Source of the DNA: Chrysomallon squamiferum
Lineage: Eukaryota; Mollusca; Gastropoda; Neomphalida; Peltospiridae
Direction: 5' to 3'
Assembly (NCBI GenBank): GCA_012295275.1
Contig: CM022677.1
Span: 11,810,050-11,874,049 of the forward strand
Length of the DNA: 64,000 nucleotides
Below the pieces are notes generated by a model that saw only the letters and a program-made list of their open reading frames with translations, made no database searches and had not been told where the DNA came from. The translations under genes were made by a program, and so were the position numbers. This document shows, piece after piece, positions 38,282 through 50,722 of this stretch. The stretch's first letter is position 1, and each line of letters starts with the position of its first letter.

Positions 38282-38700
38282 TTACTGAAATCAAAGTTCA
38301 ATCAGTTCCTATGAAGTTTGTGTTTGTTGTTGTCCTTTTCAAATCAGATTTCTAATGTTCTGCAATTACGCAGTTCAATACTTGTCGTCTGCTTTTTCTA
38401 GTTCAAACAACGCTGTCGTCTGCTTTCAGTTCAAACAACGCGGGAGTAAAAGCCTTGTATCCCTGGTGATGGCAAAGCAACGTGAGAGTTGAAAAATTCG
38501 AGTAATTTCTCTTCGTGTTTCCCGCCATTTCTAAGCCAGATGGAATGAGCAGAAGTGGCGTCGTCTTGTATTTGGTCGTTCACGAAAACAAGATGAGCAT
38601 AAATAAAACACGTGCCAGGCGTTTTTACTTGAATGCGGCCATCTTTGTACATCATCCTCTTCCCAATGAACGCAGAGGCTTGCTTCCAATGGAGAATATT
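38282..38700 (-). pseudogene. TNF THD exon, frame-disrupted mirror copy
   Basis: It matches the intact exon well through SIWLRNGGKHEEKL and SPGIQGF. An extra T, a small deletion and a tandem repeat of gtcgtctgcttt...gttcaaacaacgc then break the frame at about 38,390-38,460. The peptide ends prematurely (IQGFYSRVV, stop at 38,431). Downstream, the terminal HNFGIDCF region is also altered. As written it cannot encode a full THD. Either this copy is decayed or the consensus here is wrong. Confidence 0.75.
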
Positions 38701-38712
38701 CTGTCCTTCTTC

Positions 38713-38748
<36 letters not shown>

Positions 38749-38846
38749 AATAATAATTGTTTAGCAAACTCTGCCTTTCTCTCTATCTCTCATACACAGG
38801 TACACATCCACATTAAATGTAGAAACTCTAATAAAAAGACTGATAA

Positions 38847-38849
<3 letters not shown>

Positions 38850-38936
<87 letters not shown>

Positions 38937-38954
38937 ATTGTTATTATTATTATT
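38850..38954. repeat. (TTA)n microsatellite
   Basis: About 105 bases of triplets, mirror of 1,178-1,273. Confidence 0.95.
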
Positions 38955-39448
38955 TGACAATAAATAGTTAATATGGTAACATAATGAACACATCTGTTAT
39001 TTAAAAATGATTTTTGATACTTAAACAATTCAATACTGTTTAACCTTTAACGAACTTTGACCTCACCTGACCTCACCCAGTCAATTTCGCGTAGATATGC
39101 TGTGCGGTCATTCTCCCCATCAAAACGTGGGTCAGAATCTAAAAAAAAGAATGACATACATATATATATATATATATTTCGACGTTAATGTTTTTAATTA
39201 TGCTACATTTAGCACAAGCTCAGTCTATATTGAAAATATCTCGGTCGATTCCGGTCAGTCGGAACACCTCGTCACATTCCGCTACGCTCATATTTCAAAG
39301 AAATGTACGAAATGTTCCGAATATGTAACAAGGTGCGGAACCTACCCGAGTTGTAACGAATCCCGCCTCTACAAAAATTTCAGTATTACTCAGCGGTTAG
39401 GACGAAGTCGGTATTGTTTAGTTATTCACTGCCCACTGCGCATAACGT

Positions 39449-39502
39449 CTAATTATAGAACCGGGGATTTCCACGTCGATTGTTAAATAATTCGTCAATC
39501 CT
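39449..39502 (-). other. Candidate TNF stalk exon (mirror of 644-697)
   Basis: Acceptor and the RIDELFNNRRG frame are kept, with one synonymous change. In this arm it would lie between the membrane-anchor exon (40,261) and the THD exon (38,700) on the same strand. Confidence 0.25.
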
Positions 39503-40188
39503 CTGATGAAACAAAATATAATATATTAATGTTTATAGGATCACTGGATGGCAAAGTAATTCACCGTTCATACGTTATTAACACGACCAGTCGGGCTAGT
39601 TAGAAACAGTTGTGATTAGACCGAACCAGTCGTTTACTAGACAAAGTCGTTCAGACGTGCCTTACCGTAGAAGCCTGAATATATAGTTTAACACATACCT
39701 GTGTGTTTTCTTGTGGTTTTTTTGTTATATCTCTATGTATATATATATATATGTTGTGCGTGCGTGTGTGTGTGTGTGTGTTTGTGTTTGTGTGTATTCG
39801 CGTATGAAGGAGTGACACAGTCAGACAGAGGAACTGACAGGGGCAGATAGAGAAAAAGAAATAAGAGTTTTTGATTTTTCTAATTTTCTCCGAATTTGAG
39901 TGTGTGTGAATGTGTGTGTGTATGTGTGTATGTATGTATGTATATGTGTGTATGTGTATGTGTACGGGTCATAAATGTCACTTTTTAGTTTTAGATGTAT
40001 TAAGAATATTATTGTATATTAAGAATGATTTACTACTCACTTTTGGCTCTCTCTTGCTGGTACTTTGTTTCTACAAACTGCGAATAAATAGAAATGTACA
40101 AAAGAATCAACATTTTTATTTGATATGTAAGAACATACACATATACATACACACATCATGAACTACAGCAACAACAAGTATAACAATC

Positions 40189-40189
<1 letters not shown>

Positions 40190-40247
<58 letters not shown>

Positions 40248-40258
40248 TAATAATAATA
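40190..40258. repeat. (TAA)n microsatellite at a splice donor
   Basis: The tract begins immediately after the donor GT of the TNF membrane-anchor exon, so intron 1 opens with a (TTA)n run on the minus strand. Confidence 0.95.
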
Positions 40259-40260
40259 AC

Positions 40261-40671
40261 CTTTGTTACGATGTCGATCAGGTTTCGCTCACGACCAGCA
40301 CAGCACATATTTCCATCTTCTCGAACGTCGAAGTCGTAGATGTTGTCAGTTTTGTCATCGTCGGTGAGATAAACATCTTTGCACGGAAAGCAGACGTCGT
40401 CGTCCCATTGCACAACGGTTTGACGTTGTGGCTGCACCCGTGGTGTAGTGAAAGTTAGAGATATAACGATCACCAGAAAGATGTCGATGAAAAGAAAAAG
40501 GACAATGATCTCTGTCCAGAATTTGTTTTTCTCTTTTTCTGCATCTTTATCTTTGTCTAAATTTTCTTCTCCATTTGGTTTGATGAGTGGCTCGTCACTT
40601 CTGCTTGGATTACACCTTTTTCTCTGTTTCACTTCTTTGTTTTGTAACAAACTTTCGTTGTTACGATCCAT
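40261..40671 (-). CDS. TNF-superfamily ligand, N-terminal exon (tail, membrane anchor, stalk)
   Basis: ATG at 40,671 begins 137 codons ending at a donor (ACAAAG/GTTATT, GT at 40,260) in phase 0. Residues 1-54 are a charged cytoplasmic tail with no signal peptide. Residues 55-74 (IIVLFLFIDIFLVIVISLTF) are a single membrane segment followed by an acidic ectodomain, i.e. type II topology as in TNF ligands. The stalk has C94-x-x-C97 and the adjacent pair C123-C124 before NLIDIVTK, an arrangement I associate with invertebrate TNF ligands. It lies on the same strand as, and 1.6 kb upstream of, the disrupted THD exon at 38.3-38.7 kb. If the arms are two haplotypes, its true partner may be the intact THD at 1,439-1,819. 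An alternative is an unrelated type II membrane protein. Confidence 0.7.
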
Positions 40672-41620
40672 TTCTTTTTTATCTGAGAAAACTTGTATAT
40701 CGCTCAAATACAAACAGCGAACTGGGAAATGTTTGTTTGCTGTTTCTTTTAAGATGGTTTTCGACTAATAAAATGATCAAACACGATGCATCTTGAATCT
40801 GATTACATCGGCGCTTTGCCAATTACTTTTGAGTGAGAATCACTCCAGTCACAATGCTGTATAATTGAAAGGGTTTAATGTTTCGTGTTCACTGTAGGGA
40901 TCAGTCCTTCAGGTCAGTTCTGTTCTTTATTATGGTAAATATATCTGTGAATGGCATTTTGCCAGTAATGCTACTCATCATGCGCTCTACAGTTCATATT
41001 TCAAACTTATTATTTGGCCACACCTTAAACGCAATCTGATAATCCTTGTCTCTTAGAAAAAAACTCCGACCTGTGACTTAGGAACTGTTTTTATTTATCT
41101 GTGATACATTCTTCTTTGTAATGTAATCCTACAGGTCATTGCAAAGCCACTGTCTAAGTCAGAGTATACACCCTGTGATTTTGATTGTTTGGCAGTTATT
41201 TTGGATTCAGGTACTGAGTGAAATGGGTTCATCAGTCAGGAAGAGTTCGTTGTAGGAATTAGTGGTTCATTTCAATTCTTTATAATCGTTAGCTTTATAG
41301 CTTATTGATATGCAATACAAAAAATGCAACAAGTACAAAAGAGAAAAGAAGAATAAAAAAAATGAAATGAAATGTTAAACTCATTAGTTCATTCATTCAT
41401 CGATTACTTGAGTTTTTTTGTTTACTTTAGTTTTTGGGTTGTTGTTGTTATTGTTGTTTTTGTTGTCGTCGTGGTAGTAGTAGTAGTAGTATAAACAATA
41501 AGTATCAAAAAGGATAATTCAACAGAGGTCCTTTCAGTTTTGACAGACTCTATTTATATATAATTAACTAATAAAAAGAACAACAATAGCAACAACACCA
41601 GTAACAACAACGACAACTCT
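40672..41620. other. Probable upstream region of the TNF gene; no exon seen
   Basis: Moderately AT-rich unique DNA with a short TAG run at 41,475. No TATA box or initiator could be chosen with confidence. Confidence 0.45.
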
Positions 41621-41624
41621 GCCT

Positions 41625-42359
<735 letters not shown>

Positions 42360-43010
42360 ATTTATAACTTTTCAGTTTTAAACGCTCGTATGTGCAAATC
42401 AGGGTCTCTGTGTGTTATCTATATATGAGTGTATGTGAAGAGGAATGCCTGTCTATCTGTCTGTTTATCTAATTTGTAACATGAAAATAGATATGTATAC
42501 ATGTTACTTGTCAAAGTTTAATGTCTCCTACAAAGCTATTCTCACGCCTTTCAATTTGTGAAAAAAACGTTGCTCTTCGCGCGAAAAAGAAATTTCTATT
42601 AAAAATTACAAACAGAACTAAAAAGTTTGAGACTCAAAAATATTTTGGAAAAATAATTGGATGACTTTTATTAGGAAAACTTTATATGAATTGGGATTGG
42701 GATATATATCGATACATTAATGAAAATATAAAAAAAATGTTTGTGCATAATTAAGCAAATAATATATGACGAAGCAACGCAGAATGTTACAATTCAGTTA
42801 AATACATCTGTGAAATGTCATAATTTCTATAAATACATCACAGATGGTGTAACATTTCAGTTTCATTTAGTTAAATCTGTACCAATGATTTATAAAAGAT
42901 ACTGAACTAAAGTGAGGCTATCTACGCATCAGCTGACAAATGAGACCGGGAGATACAGGAATAGTGAGAGAGCAGAATGAATATGTATGTTATGTAACAG
43001 TGGTGAAATT
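42360..43010. other. No gene seen
   Basis: AT-rich unique sequence. No exon with splice sites was recognised. Confidence 0.5.
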
Positions 43011-43018
43011 GAAGATGA

Positions 43019-43054
43019 GGTTATTATTATTATTATTATTATTATTAGCATTAC

Positions 43055-43128
<74 letters not shown>
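43019..43128. repeat. (TTA)n microsatellite
   Basis: Interrupted triplet tract of about 110 bases. Confidence 0.95.
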
Positions 43129-43130
<2 letters not shown>

Positions 43131-43325
43131 ACATTGCAAAACATTTTCTGTTCTCAGATATAAAAGATGCTCTTTGACCCCATCTTTCATTCATACGCAC
43201 ACAAAACAATAGTTAATCACTGATATATCAAAAACGGGACTACACACTAAACTGGATAAGTAACTTAAGATCTATAAACACGTGTTTCAAAAGCGGGTGT
43301 CAGAGATCATGTTTCTTCTTTTCTT

Positions 43326-43329
<4 letters not shown>

Positions 43330-43401
<72 letters not shown>
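43330..43401. repeat. (CT)n microsatellite
   Basis: About 70 bases of CT directly abutting the repeat copy that begins at 43,402. Confidence 0.97.
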
Positions 43402-43404
<3 letters not shown>

Positions 43405-43640
43405 GGGGAACATTAAATATGTTTTTCTCTGAAGGTAAAATAGTACACCACAGCAAGTATCTGAATATGCAAGTGTCTCAAATAGCATTCTGCTTAGCAG
43501 GACGTTGAGGTGACAGTCAGTTGATAACGTCACTACTGTGTTACCTCTGCTTGCAACTACTTATAGTGCTGACCTCAGATACCCCGATATTCACACTCAG
43601 TGTTTTAGATTAATTTGTTCAGTCTGATCCCAGACTAACA
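43402..43640. repeat. Diverged copy of 37,500-37,745 (and of about 2.5-2.76 kb, inverted)
   Basis: Shared blocks include aacattaaatatgttt, ctgcttagcaggacgtt, gttgataacgtcac and ctcagataccccgatatt, in the same order and orientation as in the right arm. This shows that material next to the TNF tail has spread locally. Confidence 0.8.
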
Positions 43641-43642
43641 AC

Positions 43643-43693
<51 letters not shown>

Positions 43694-43699
43694 GCCACT

Positions 43700-44330
43700 A
43701 TAAAATAAAAGGTCACATCCAGATTAAAGTGATATTTGATTAACAACATAACAAATTACACTAAAAAGCTCTGAATGATGCTGAAAACTGAGCTGTTACT
43801 TTATAAGAATCCATTCATTTTTGTTGATAAGTTGATAATAAATGATTAATTAAGGTATAATATTTATGTTGTCAACATGAGCGCAGTTTTCACAGGTAAT
43901 TTGAAACTGAACGGCGACATTTACTGTTGTTAACAGTATTAAGATTATTCTTCAAAAGCCGATAATATTCCTTTAGTTGTTACCAAGATTATACTGACAA
44001 TTTTATATATATTATCAGCATTTGTTATGATGCAAAACACAGGTAAATCTTAATAAAATCTCGATGTAAACAGCGGTACTTTTACTAAGATGGAACGTAA
44101 TTTCCGTCTCAGTCTCAATTTATTCGTATACGCTGCAAAGCTGGTAGTAAATAAACATGTAAATTCCGTCCAGTAGTCTCAAATTATCTTGAGAAATCTA
44201 CGCTCCCCCAAATTAAATATGTTGTAAATATACTGTCAATATCTCATTGATTAAACTTGCATTACGCCGTATAAATAAAGAAAATAACACGTTATTTTAT
44301 AATCACGTATCATTTTTATTCGTATAAACT
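43700..44330. repeat. Diverged copy of 30,838-31,760
   Basis: Shared markers run from ccagattaa through cactaaaaagctctg to aaagaaaataacacgttatt, in the same order. The (GA)n of the right-arm copy is missing here. No gene was found. Confidence 0.8.
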
Positions 44331-44350
44331 TTGCCAGGTATTAGATAATT

Positions 44351-44353
<3 letters not shown>

Positions 44354-44387
<34 letters not shown>

Positions 44388-45532
44388 AACAATTAAAAAA
44401 AGAAGCATTAAACTTATCCAGCAGCGCAGTTTATAAAGCAAAGTGTAGAATCAGGGTAAATAATATATTTATATTCATTTCAAAATGTTCACCTTTTCCT
44501 GTATTTCTTATTTAACATTATCTTCGCCTCGGAAACTTGTTTTCTAGGTAGACTGCAAAACTGATGACGTAATCGAGACCTCACGTGACACTTTGCGTCT
44601 GCTACAAATAATATCGAATGATAATTTTAAATAAGAAATATTTACTGGTTGACAATACTATACAAAACAAAGCAGATATCAGACGATGAAACCTACAGAA
44701 CCCTCAGTGATAGATCTAGGATCCTGTAAAATGTACATTAGTTTTTATTTTCATAAATAATAGAAAATAATTTATTATTATTATTAAATTTTAATTAGTT
44801 TGATTTCAGTTGTCATCATAAAGAATTATCAATATTTTTGTGAAAGTTTCTAAAACTAAAACAGTTTTACAATCAACATTGCAAAAGTAATTTTAAATAA
44901 TTACGACATTGAAACAATAAGTTTTATAGGAGATACACAGATAGTATATAAACTGTTAGGGAGATGTACATAAATAAATTGTTAAAGCTGCATAGAATGT
45001 ATGAATTTGTAGATAACAGATGAACAGATGTGGGTATATGCGTGTGTGTGTGTGCAGATGGAAATTTATATTTTGTATGTGTTTTCAGAGGGCATGGTAG
45101 GAGAAACAGATGCAGACATAGACAGACAGACAGATGTGAATGTGAAAGGATGAGTTGGTACATACATGTTATCTGTGAGAAAAAGTTAATGTGTTTGTTG
45201 TCAAATAACTTCTGCATGTGAAAAACAGTGTCCTTGTTCATGTATAAATAAATACAAGCTCCAAATGTTTTGATTGTTGTTGTCTTTTCATAAAAACTCA
45301 TAAAAATGATATAAAAATAGAAAAAAATAACAAAATTATTAATTGGATTATTTTAATGATTATTATTATATTTTTGTCTTGATTTTATATTAATGTTATT
45401 AAAATTAAAAGATGTTTGGAAATAGCTGAAATTAATCAGATTATAAAAAGTTTTAACACTGTTAAACCCAAGTATTTTTAAAAACAGATTTGCAGTAATT
45501 TTTATTTTAAAGAAAATGAAAATGAAATTATC

Positions 45533-45590
<58 letters not shown>

Positions 45591-46900
45591 TTTATAAAAT
45601 TTTAAATTTAATATTCTTGATTACGGCTTCATTATGACAGTCTATGCTTTAAAACCAGTTAGAACAAATAATGTTTTTTATTAAAAATATTTTTACTTCC
45701 GCCCATGTAGCATAACCTGGCTATATTTTATTGTTAAACAAAAACTTCAAACATTGCTTAATTATTTAATTTGCATAATAGTACAATCTTCTTAGAATAA
45801 ATAAAGAAAAGTTGAATCTGAAAGCTGGAGACATATTTACTATAACTCTTAAAAGCAAAGACTGTAAGGGACTTTTTGACTTACTTTGTTTGTTGTCATG
45901 TGCATTTTACCAGATTGCCTTAAGTCTGAATTAGAATCCCTGCTACTGCTGTTTAAATAAACAAGTTTCTTTCTCCAGTTGACTGCTAATGGTGTTTACC
46001 AATTACTCTTTAACAAAACATGAGGTGTTAGATTTTACACAAGCAAACCAGCTTTAATTTTCATTCAGCTTGGAAACATTAAATACCAATTTTTTTAAAG
46101 AGATTAATATTATTTTCTTTTCTTGTATTTATTTATTTATTTTTTCCTAGATAACTGAGTTATAGAGAAAATACAGATTATGAAAAATTTAAGACATTTC
46201 CATTTGCACATTTTTGAACTAATATTTTGAATTTTTCCAAAATGTAAAAGGCAAATTATAAAATACTCAGAAAAATTTCATTTATGTACATTTTTTTTTT
46301 TTTTATTATTTTTTTTTTTTATTGTTTTAAAATTATTATTTCCTATTTTTAAAAATTCCTTATTGAAATAATTCTATTATTCTTTCTAAAATGGGAAAGG
46401 CAAATTATAAAAACTGGCAGAAATGTCTAAACAGAAATAACTGAATATTTAAGTTTTACTATCTAGCCAGGTTTTTAAGTAATTTCAAATTGAAGATCAT
46501 CATGTTTCTTCTAATTAAAAATAACAAAGTCATGGTTAATGCAAATCAAATTTTAATTTAGTTAACAGTTTTCATTAGAAATATATTATTATTTTTTATA
46601 TCAAAAAAATTCTAATTGACTCTAATTACATAATACTCAATTATATTTACACTGATTACCCCTGATTTAAATAAAATAAAGAAACAAAAATGGATTTCTT
46701 TTCTTTTTTTTAAAAACATTCTAGATTTCTTTTTTCTTTTCTATTCTATAAAAAATTCTTATTACTACTAATTACACAATTTGTGAAATATGTATACAAT
46801 GATTATCCCCAGCAAACCACTGCTTTTCCCTGAGATAAATAATATAAATAAAAACAGTTTTTCCTCTGTTTTTTTTTTAATTAAAAATTTATAATTACCG
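44354..46900. other. No gene seen; AT-rich with (TA)n and (AAT)n tracts
   Basis: A (TA)n at 44,354-44,384 and an (AAT)n at 45,534-45,587 stand out. The rest is AT-rich DNA with A/T runs. No exon with splice sites was identified. Confidence 0.55.
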
Positions 46901-46956
46901 CTAATTTAAATATATAAAAAAGATGGGTCTTGCAGCATATTTGACTGAAGTGCTGG

Positions 46957-49912
46957 CTAAGGCAGCTTGAATCTGTTGTCTAGGATCCTACAACAAAATA
47001 TAATATTCATTAATAAACTAAACATAAAATAAAGTGAAAGAAGCATTTTTCTTGTCAGCTCTAACTGTATTTCACTGTCTTTGCAAGAATAATTTGTCCA
47101 CATTTGTATTTTTTTCCAATCAATTTTAATAATGAAATCAATTTTTTATTTTTTATATATTCTTAATTTCAAACAGTTTAATATTATTCTTTAACTTTGC
47201 TATAAAAGGTTTAAAAGAGCAAGACATCAGTAAGAGAGACCACAAAAATATGTTTGAAAAATTCTATTAACTTGCTAAAATTTGATAATTACACTATTTT
47301 AGGCTTTTAGTTCAGTTTACAGTGACTGCCAGGAATATTAAATAAATACACATTTTAAACCTATACAGCTATTACATTAGACAGAGTGAAAATGGTCTTC
47401 TGAAGATTCAATCAATAATGAGAGCTGCCCTTCTATTCTGAAATGAGGATTTGTGGCAGCTCTTTGTTGTTGAAACTAACAGAACATGTCAAAATGTCAA
47501 ATCAAAAGGGTGCAGTTTGAACTATTGTTTGGTGTGACAAAAATATTTATTTATTTTGTAACTTCTGCATTTATAGCCCACCCACACCCAGTACATGTAC
47601 AAAGATATGATATAAAGAGCAAAGAAGAAAAACTCTGCCATGAACTTGTAGGCAGTTATCACCGTCTGTTACCAGTGAAAGTGCATCTGTACACAGACAA
47701 ACATCTCCAAGATTACAGACCTCACAAGTTGGAAAGAGCCTCCCCATGCAACATCAAACAGTAGGTGTGTAGTGTGTCTGGAAAAGGCCAACAAAATCCC
47801 AGGGCTGCATATAAGGACTTTCCCTAAAAGTCAAAAACAGTTTTTAGGTAACTTAGAAAACATATATGAGACATCCAAATATAATTTCAGGTAATAATTT
47901 GTTTAACAGTGAAAATATATTTGTATTAAAAAAGCTATGTTTGATAATAAGAAATATATGAGAGAGTATCTCCTCCACGTTAAACTTCTATACATGTGCA
48001 TTTTGATTTTGTTACTATATGTCTGTAATATATTCTTCTTTGATATAATCTACAGTTTATGAGAATAAAGTCTTTGTCACCGTACAACTTTAAAAACACA
48101 CATTATATTTGTCCTCACTTTTATTTGTAGAATTCCCTAATTATTACTCCTTTTTTTATTTATAAATAAATAAATAAATAAATAAATAAAATTAATAAAG
48201 TAAAAAGACACAGAAAAGTGAAAAGAACCTTAAAATCAGAGCTGTTATTTTTATAATTGCTGTGTCATTTCATGAGTTGTCTTAATGATTATTCCTTATT
48301 GTATTATATTTTCATGTAGGCTGTTCAATTAAGAGAAAATATTTTGCATAGAATCTTGTGAAAGACTGAAGAAATATTTAAAACTGAAATGAAATGGAAA
48401 GGTTTATAATTAATAATGTATTTAAATACCTGCTGGACAGCACCAAATACTTCAACTCTACTGGAGACTCGAGCTGCTCTTTGTTCCAAAATGTCAATTC
48501 GAATTTGTATTTATCAACAATTTCTTCAATATTTTTATCCTTAACAAGCTGATTTAACTTCTGAAAATAAACAGTTTAAATCCACAGATTAGTATATTGG
48601 TTTATTCAGTTCCTATAAATACATGATGAATGATATGAATGTCATTCAGTAAATACTGACATTTCCTTGTTATAAAACAATTCAATTAATTAAGTCTGCA
48701 TGAATCAGTATAATTATAGTAAACAAAAAATTGAAATATAACCTTTTTTAAATTTTTTGTTTTGTATTCTAATGATATTTAATGATGCAGTTACCAATTC
48801 AAATTATTTACTGAAAGAAAATCTAAAGCTAGACAGATAGCAAATATGTCTAAAATAAAGATGAATTAAAGGTAAAGTAGAATTTTTCATTCAGAAACAC
48901 CTTCAACAACATTAACATAGATGTGCTTTTCTTTATGAACTGATTTCACACATACCTCAACATCATTCCTAAAACCAATTTTTGGGAGTTAAAAACAAAA
49001 CTGTTTTGATTACTGCTAGTACAAATATAAACTAAAAAGAAATAAAACAATGCTAATGGAAGTAAACTAAGTCACCTGCTGCTCAGCTTCCAGGCTTTTG
49101 TCTTTGCCACTGTCACACACAGTGTGTTTCTTTGGTGGGTGCACTGCCTAGTTTGAGGAAATAAATAAATAAATAAATAAAATATTGTTAAAAATATAAA
49201 ATAAATAAAACACTGCTACTACTACATTTACTGCAACACTACATGCTACTTTTATTATCATCATTACTACAACTAATATTTACTGTTATTCCTTATTCAA
49301 CTAGGGTTACTGTTATTAAAATAATACTCCTATTACTAAAATTACTATCAATTAATAATAAAAGTGATATTTTTTACTTTCTTTACTATTAGTCCTATGT
49401 CTGTATTTCTTTAGACTAATATTATTATAATTGCTACAACAACAACTATGACTACTGTTACTACTACTATCACTGCTGTTACATTACTCTTCTTGTTACA
49501 TTTATCATAGCAATTTCTCTAAAAACAACTAGTTAGTACTGCTACTACTAGTACTACCAGCACTACAACAGTAATCTGACTAGAACCAGTTTTTTTAATC
49601 ACCATGAGTCTCACAAGATACATTACAAAGCTATGGAGACAGCATCATCAACTAAAACATCAGCAGGAACAATTCTGCAACATTACTACAAGTAGTGTCA
49701 TTACTAATGATGTAACAACTACATTACTACAACAATGACAATGACTAATACTACTACTATAAAAACCTCTGTAGATGCTACTGTTCTGCCATATTCTTTG
49801 ATGACATTTCTCTCCTGTGGCAGTCTCACATAATTAGCTCTTCTTGTGTACAGAGCAGTGTCTGAAAAACATGTTTTCTATTTATTTACCTTTGTAGTTA
49901 TATCTGTATCGC

Positions 49913-49991
<79 letters not shown>

Positions 49992-50424
49992 GACTAATGA
50001 GAAATATATAAGAAATTCACCTGTTAATTTTTCTTTTCTAGTGGCAGCAGAACAAACTTTATCCTCAGTGCTGGACATACAAATAAAATAATTAACTGTT
50101 ATAAATAAATAACTAACGGGCAATAATTTAAATGATTATTATTGTGCTATTTTCCATCAGTAAAGAGTTGTTACTATAAAACTTACACACGTATAAACTA
50201 ATAAAAGAACATACCCTGCCACTGTTGAGAGGTTTCTGAAAACATTCTAACACAGGCCTGACACGTTACTTGACACCAGACTGTTGACTCACATTATCAA
50301 TTGTCTCTTGTATCCATTCTCTGGAAAATGCACTGGATTTGTGTGATACTGAAGTAGGATATAGGGACCTGGGTGCATTGATCCACTCTGAATCAGGTAC
50401 AGAACTGTCAATATGGTGAGACAT
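46957..50424 (-). CDS. Seven-exon small protein of unknown function, possibly frame-damaged
   Basis: A chain of short exons with GT-AG borders and matching phases: 50,424-50,293 (ATG start, donor AAT/GTGAGT), 50,246-50,215, 50,070-50,021, 49,861-49,767, 49,147-49,076, 48,560-48,430 and 46,987-46,957 (stop TAG). The joined frame is 180 codons: MSHHIDSSVPDSEWINAPRS at the start, then TALYTRRANYVRLPQERN, KDKSLEAEQQ, KLNQLVKDKNIEEIVDKYKF and a short end RILDNRFKLP. In exons 6-7 another frame (ILEQRAARVSSRVEVFG then DPRQQIQAALASTSVKY) looks more like a natural coiled coil. This suggests a one-base indel near 48,486-48,507, real or from sequencing. I do not recognise the family. Exon borders are inferred from sequence alone. 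Confidence 0.55.
47577..47764 (+). other. Candidate exon on the opposite strand, inside the last intron of the 180-codon gene
   Basis: The good acceptor (acttctgcatttatag, AG at 47,575-47,576) is followed by about 61 open codons, e.g. QRYDIKSKEEKLCHELVGSY and LPVKVHLYTDKHLQDYRP, ending at TAG 47,762. A donor-like gtaggt sits at the end. The composition is protein-like and far less AT-rich than its surroundings. No partner exon was found on the plus strand and the family was not recognised. Confidence 0.4.
48140..48190. repeat. (AAAT)n tract
   Basis: A short tetranucleotide tract inside the last intron. A similar one lies at 49,160-49,180. Confidence 0.85.
49928..49986. repeat. (GA)n microsatellite in an intron
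   Basis: It lies between exons 3 and 4 of the small minus-strand gene, preceded by a short TG run. Confidence 0.97.
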
Positions 50425-50433
50425 CACTCTCAT

Positions 50434-50667
50434 GAATGTTGCCTTCCTGAGTCTGTCTCATCTTGTTCAGCTGTAGCTACAGCCTCTGTTTTCTTTTCTC
50501 TATTTTCTTTATCTTCTCATCCAGCTTCATTCTCAGAGCTGCTCAACTTCCTGGTGTTGTCTTTGCCACTGATATGCAGAGCCATCGCAGTCATCTACAA
50601 AGTGATTTTGTTTGGAAGCATAGCAGACGAAGTCTTTTTACCAGCATCAGCTTGTTTCAGTTGAAGT
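50434..50667 (-). pseudogene. Decayed coding stretch with a copy of exon 5
   Basis: After an acceptor (gaaaattgcag) one frame reads LQLKQADAGKKTSSAMLPNK, ...HISGKDNTRKLSSSENEAG and ...EDKENREKKTEAVATAEQDE, interrupted by three stops. DNA around 50,540-50,575 is clearly similar to exon 5 at 49,076-49,147 (cagtggcaaagacaa, gttgagcagc / gctgagcagc). An exon was therefore duplicated and this copy has lost its frame. Confidence 0.5.
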
Positions 50668-50684
50668 CTGCAATTTTCAGTATT

Positions 50685-50687
50685 GCT

Positions 50688-50722
<35 letters not shown>

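Noticed and set aside
39097-39486. 129-codon plus-strand frame in the right arm
   Set aside because: No family recognised, it starts in simple-repeat sequence, and the corresponding left-arm frame is interrupted.
48940-48972. A 13-nt microexon between ggttttag and gtatgtgtg
   Set aside because: Inclusion would put a stop directly after exon 5; no support beyond the two splice-like motifs.
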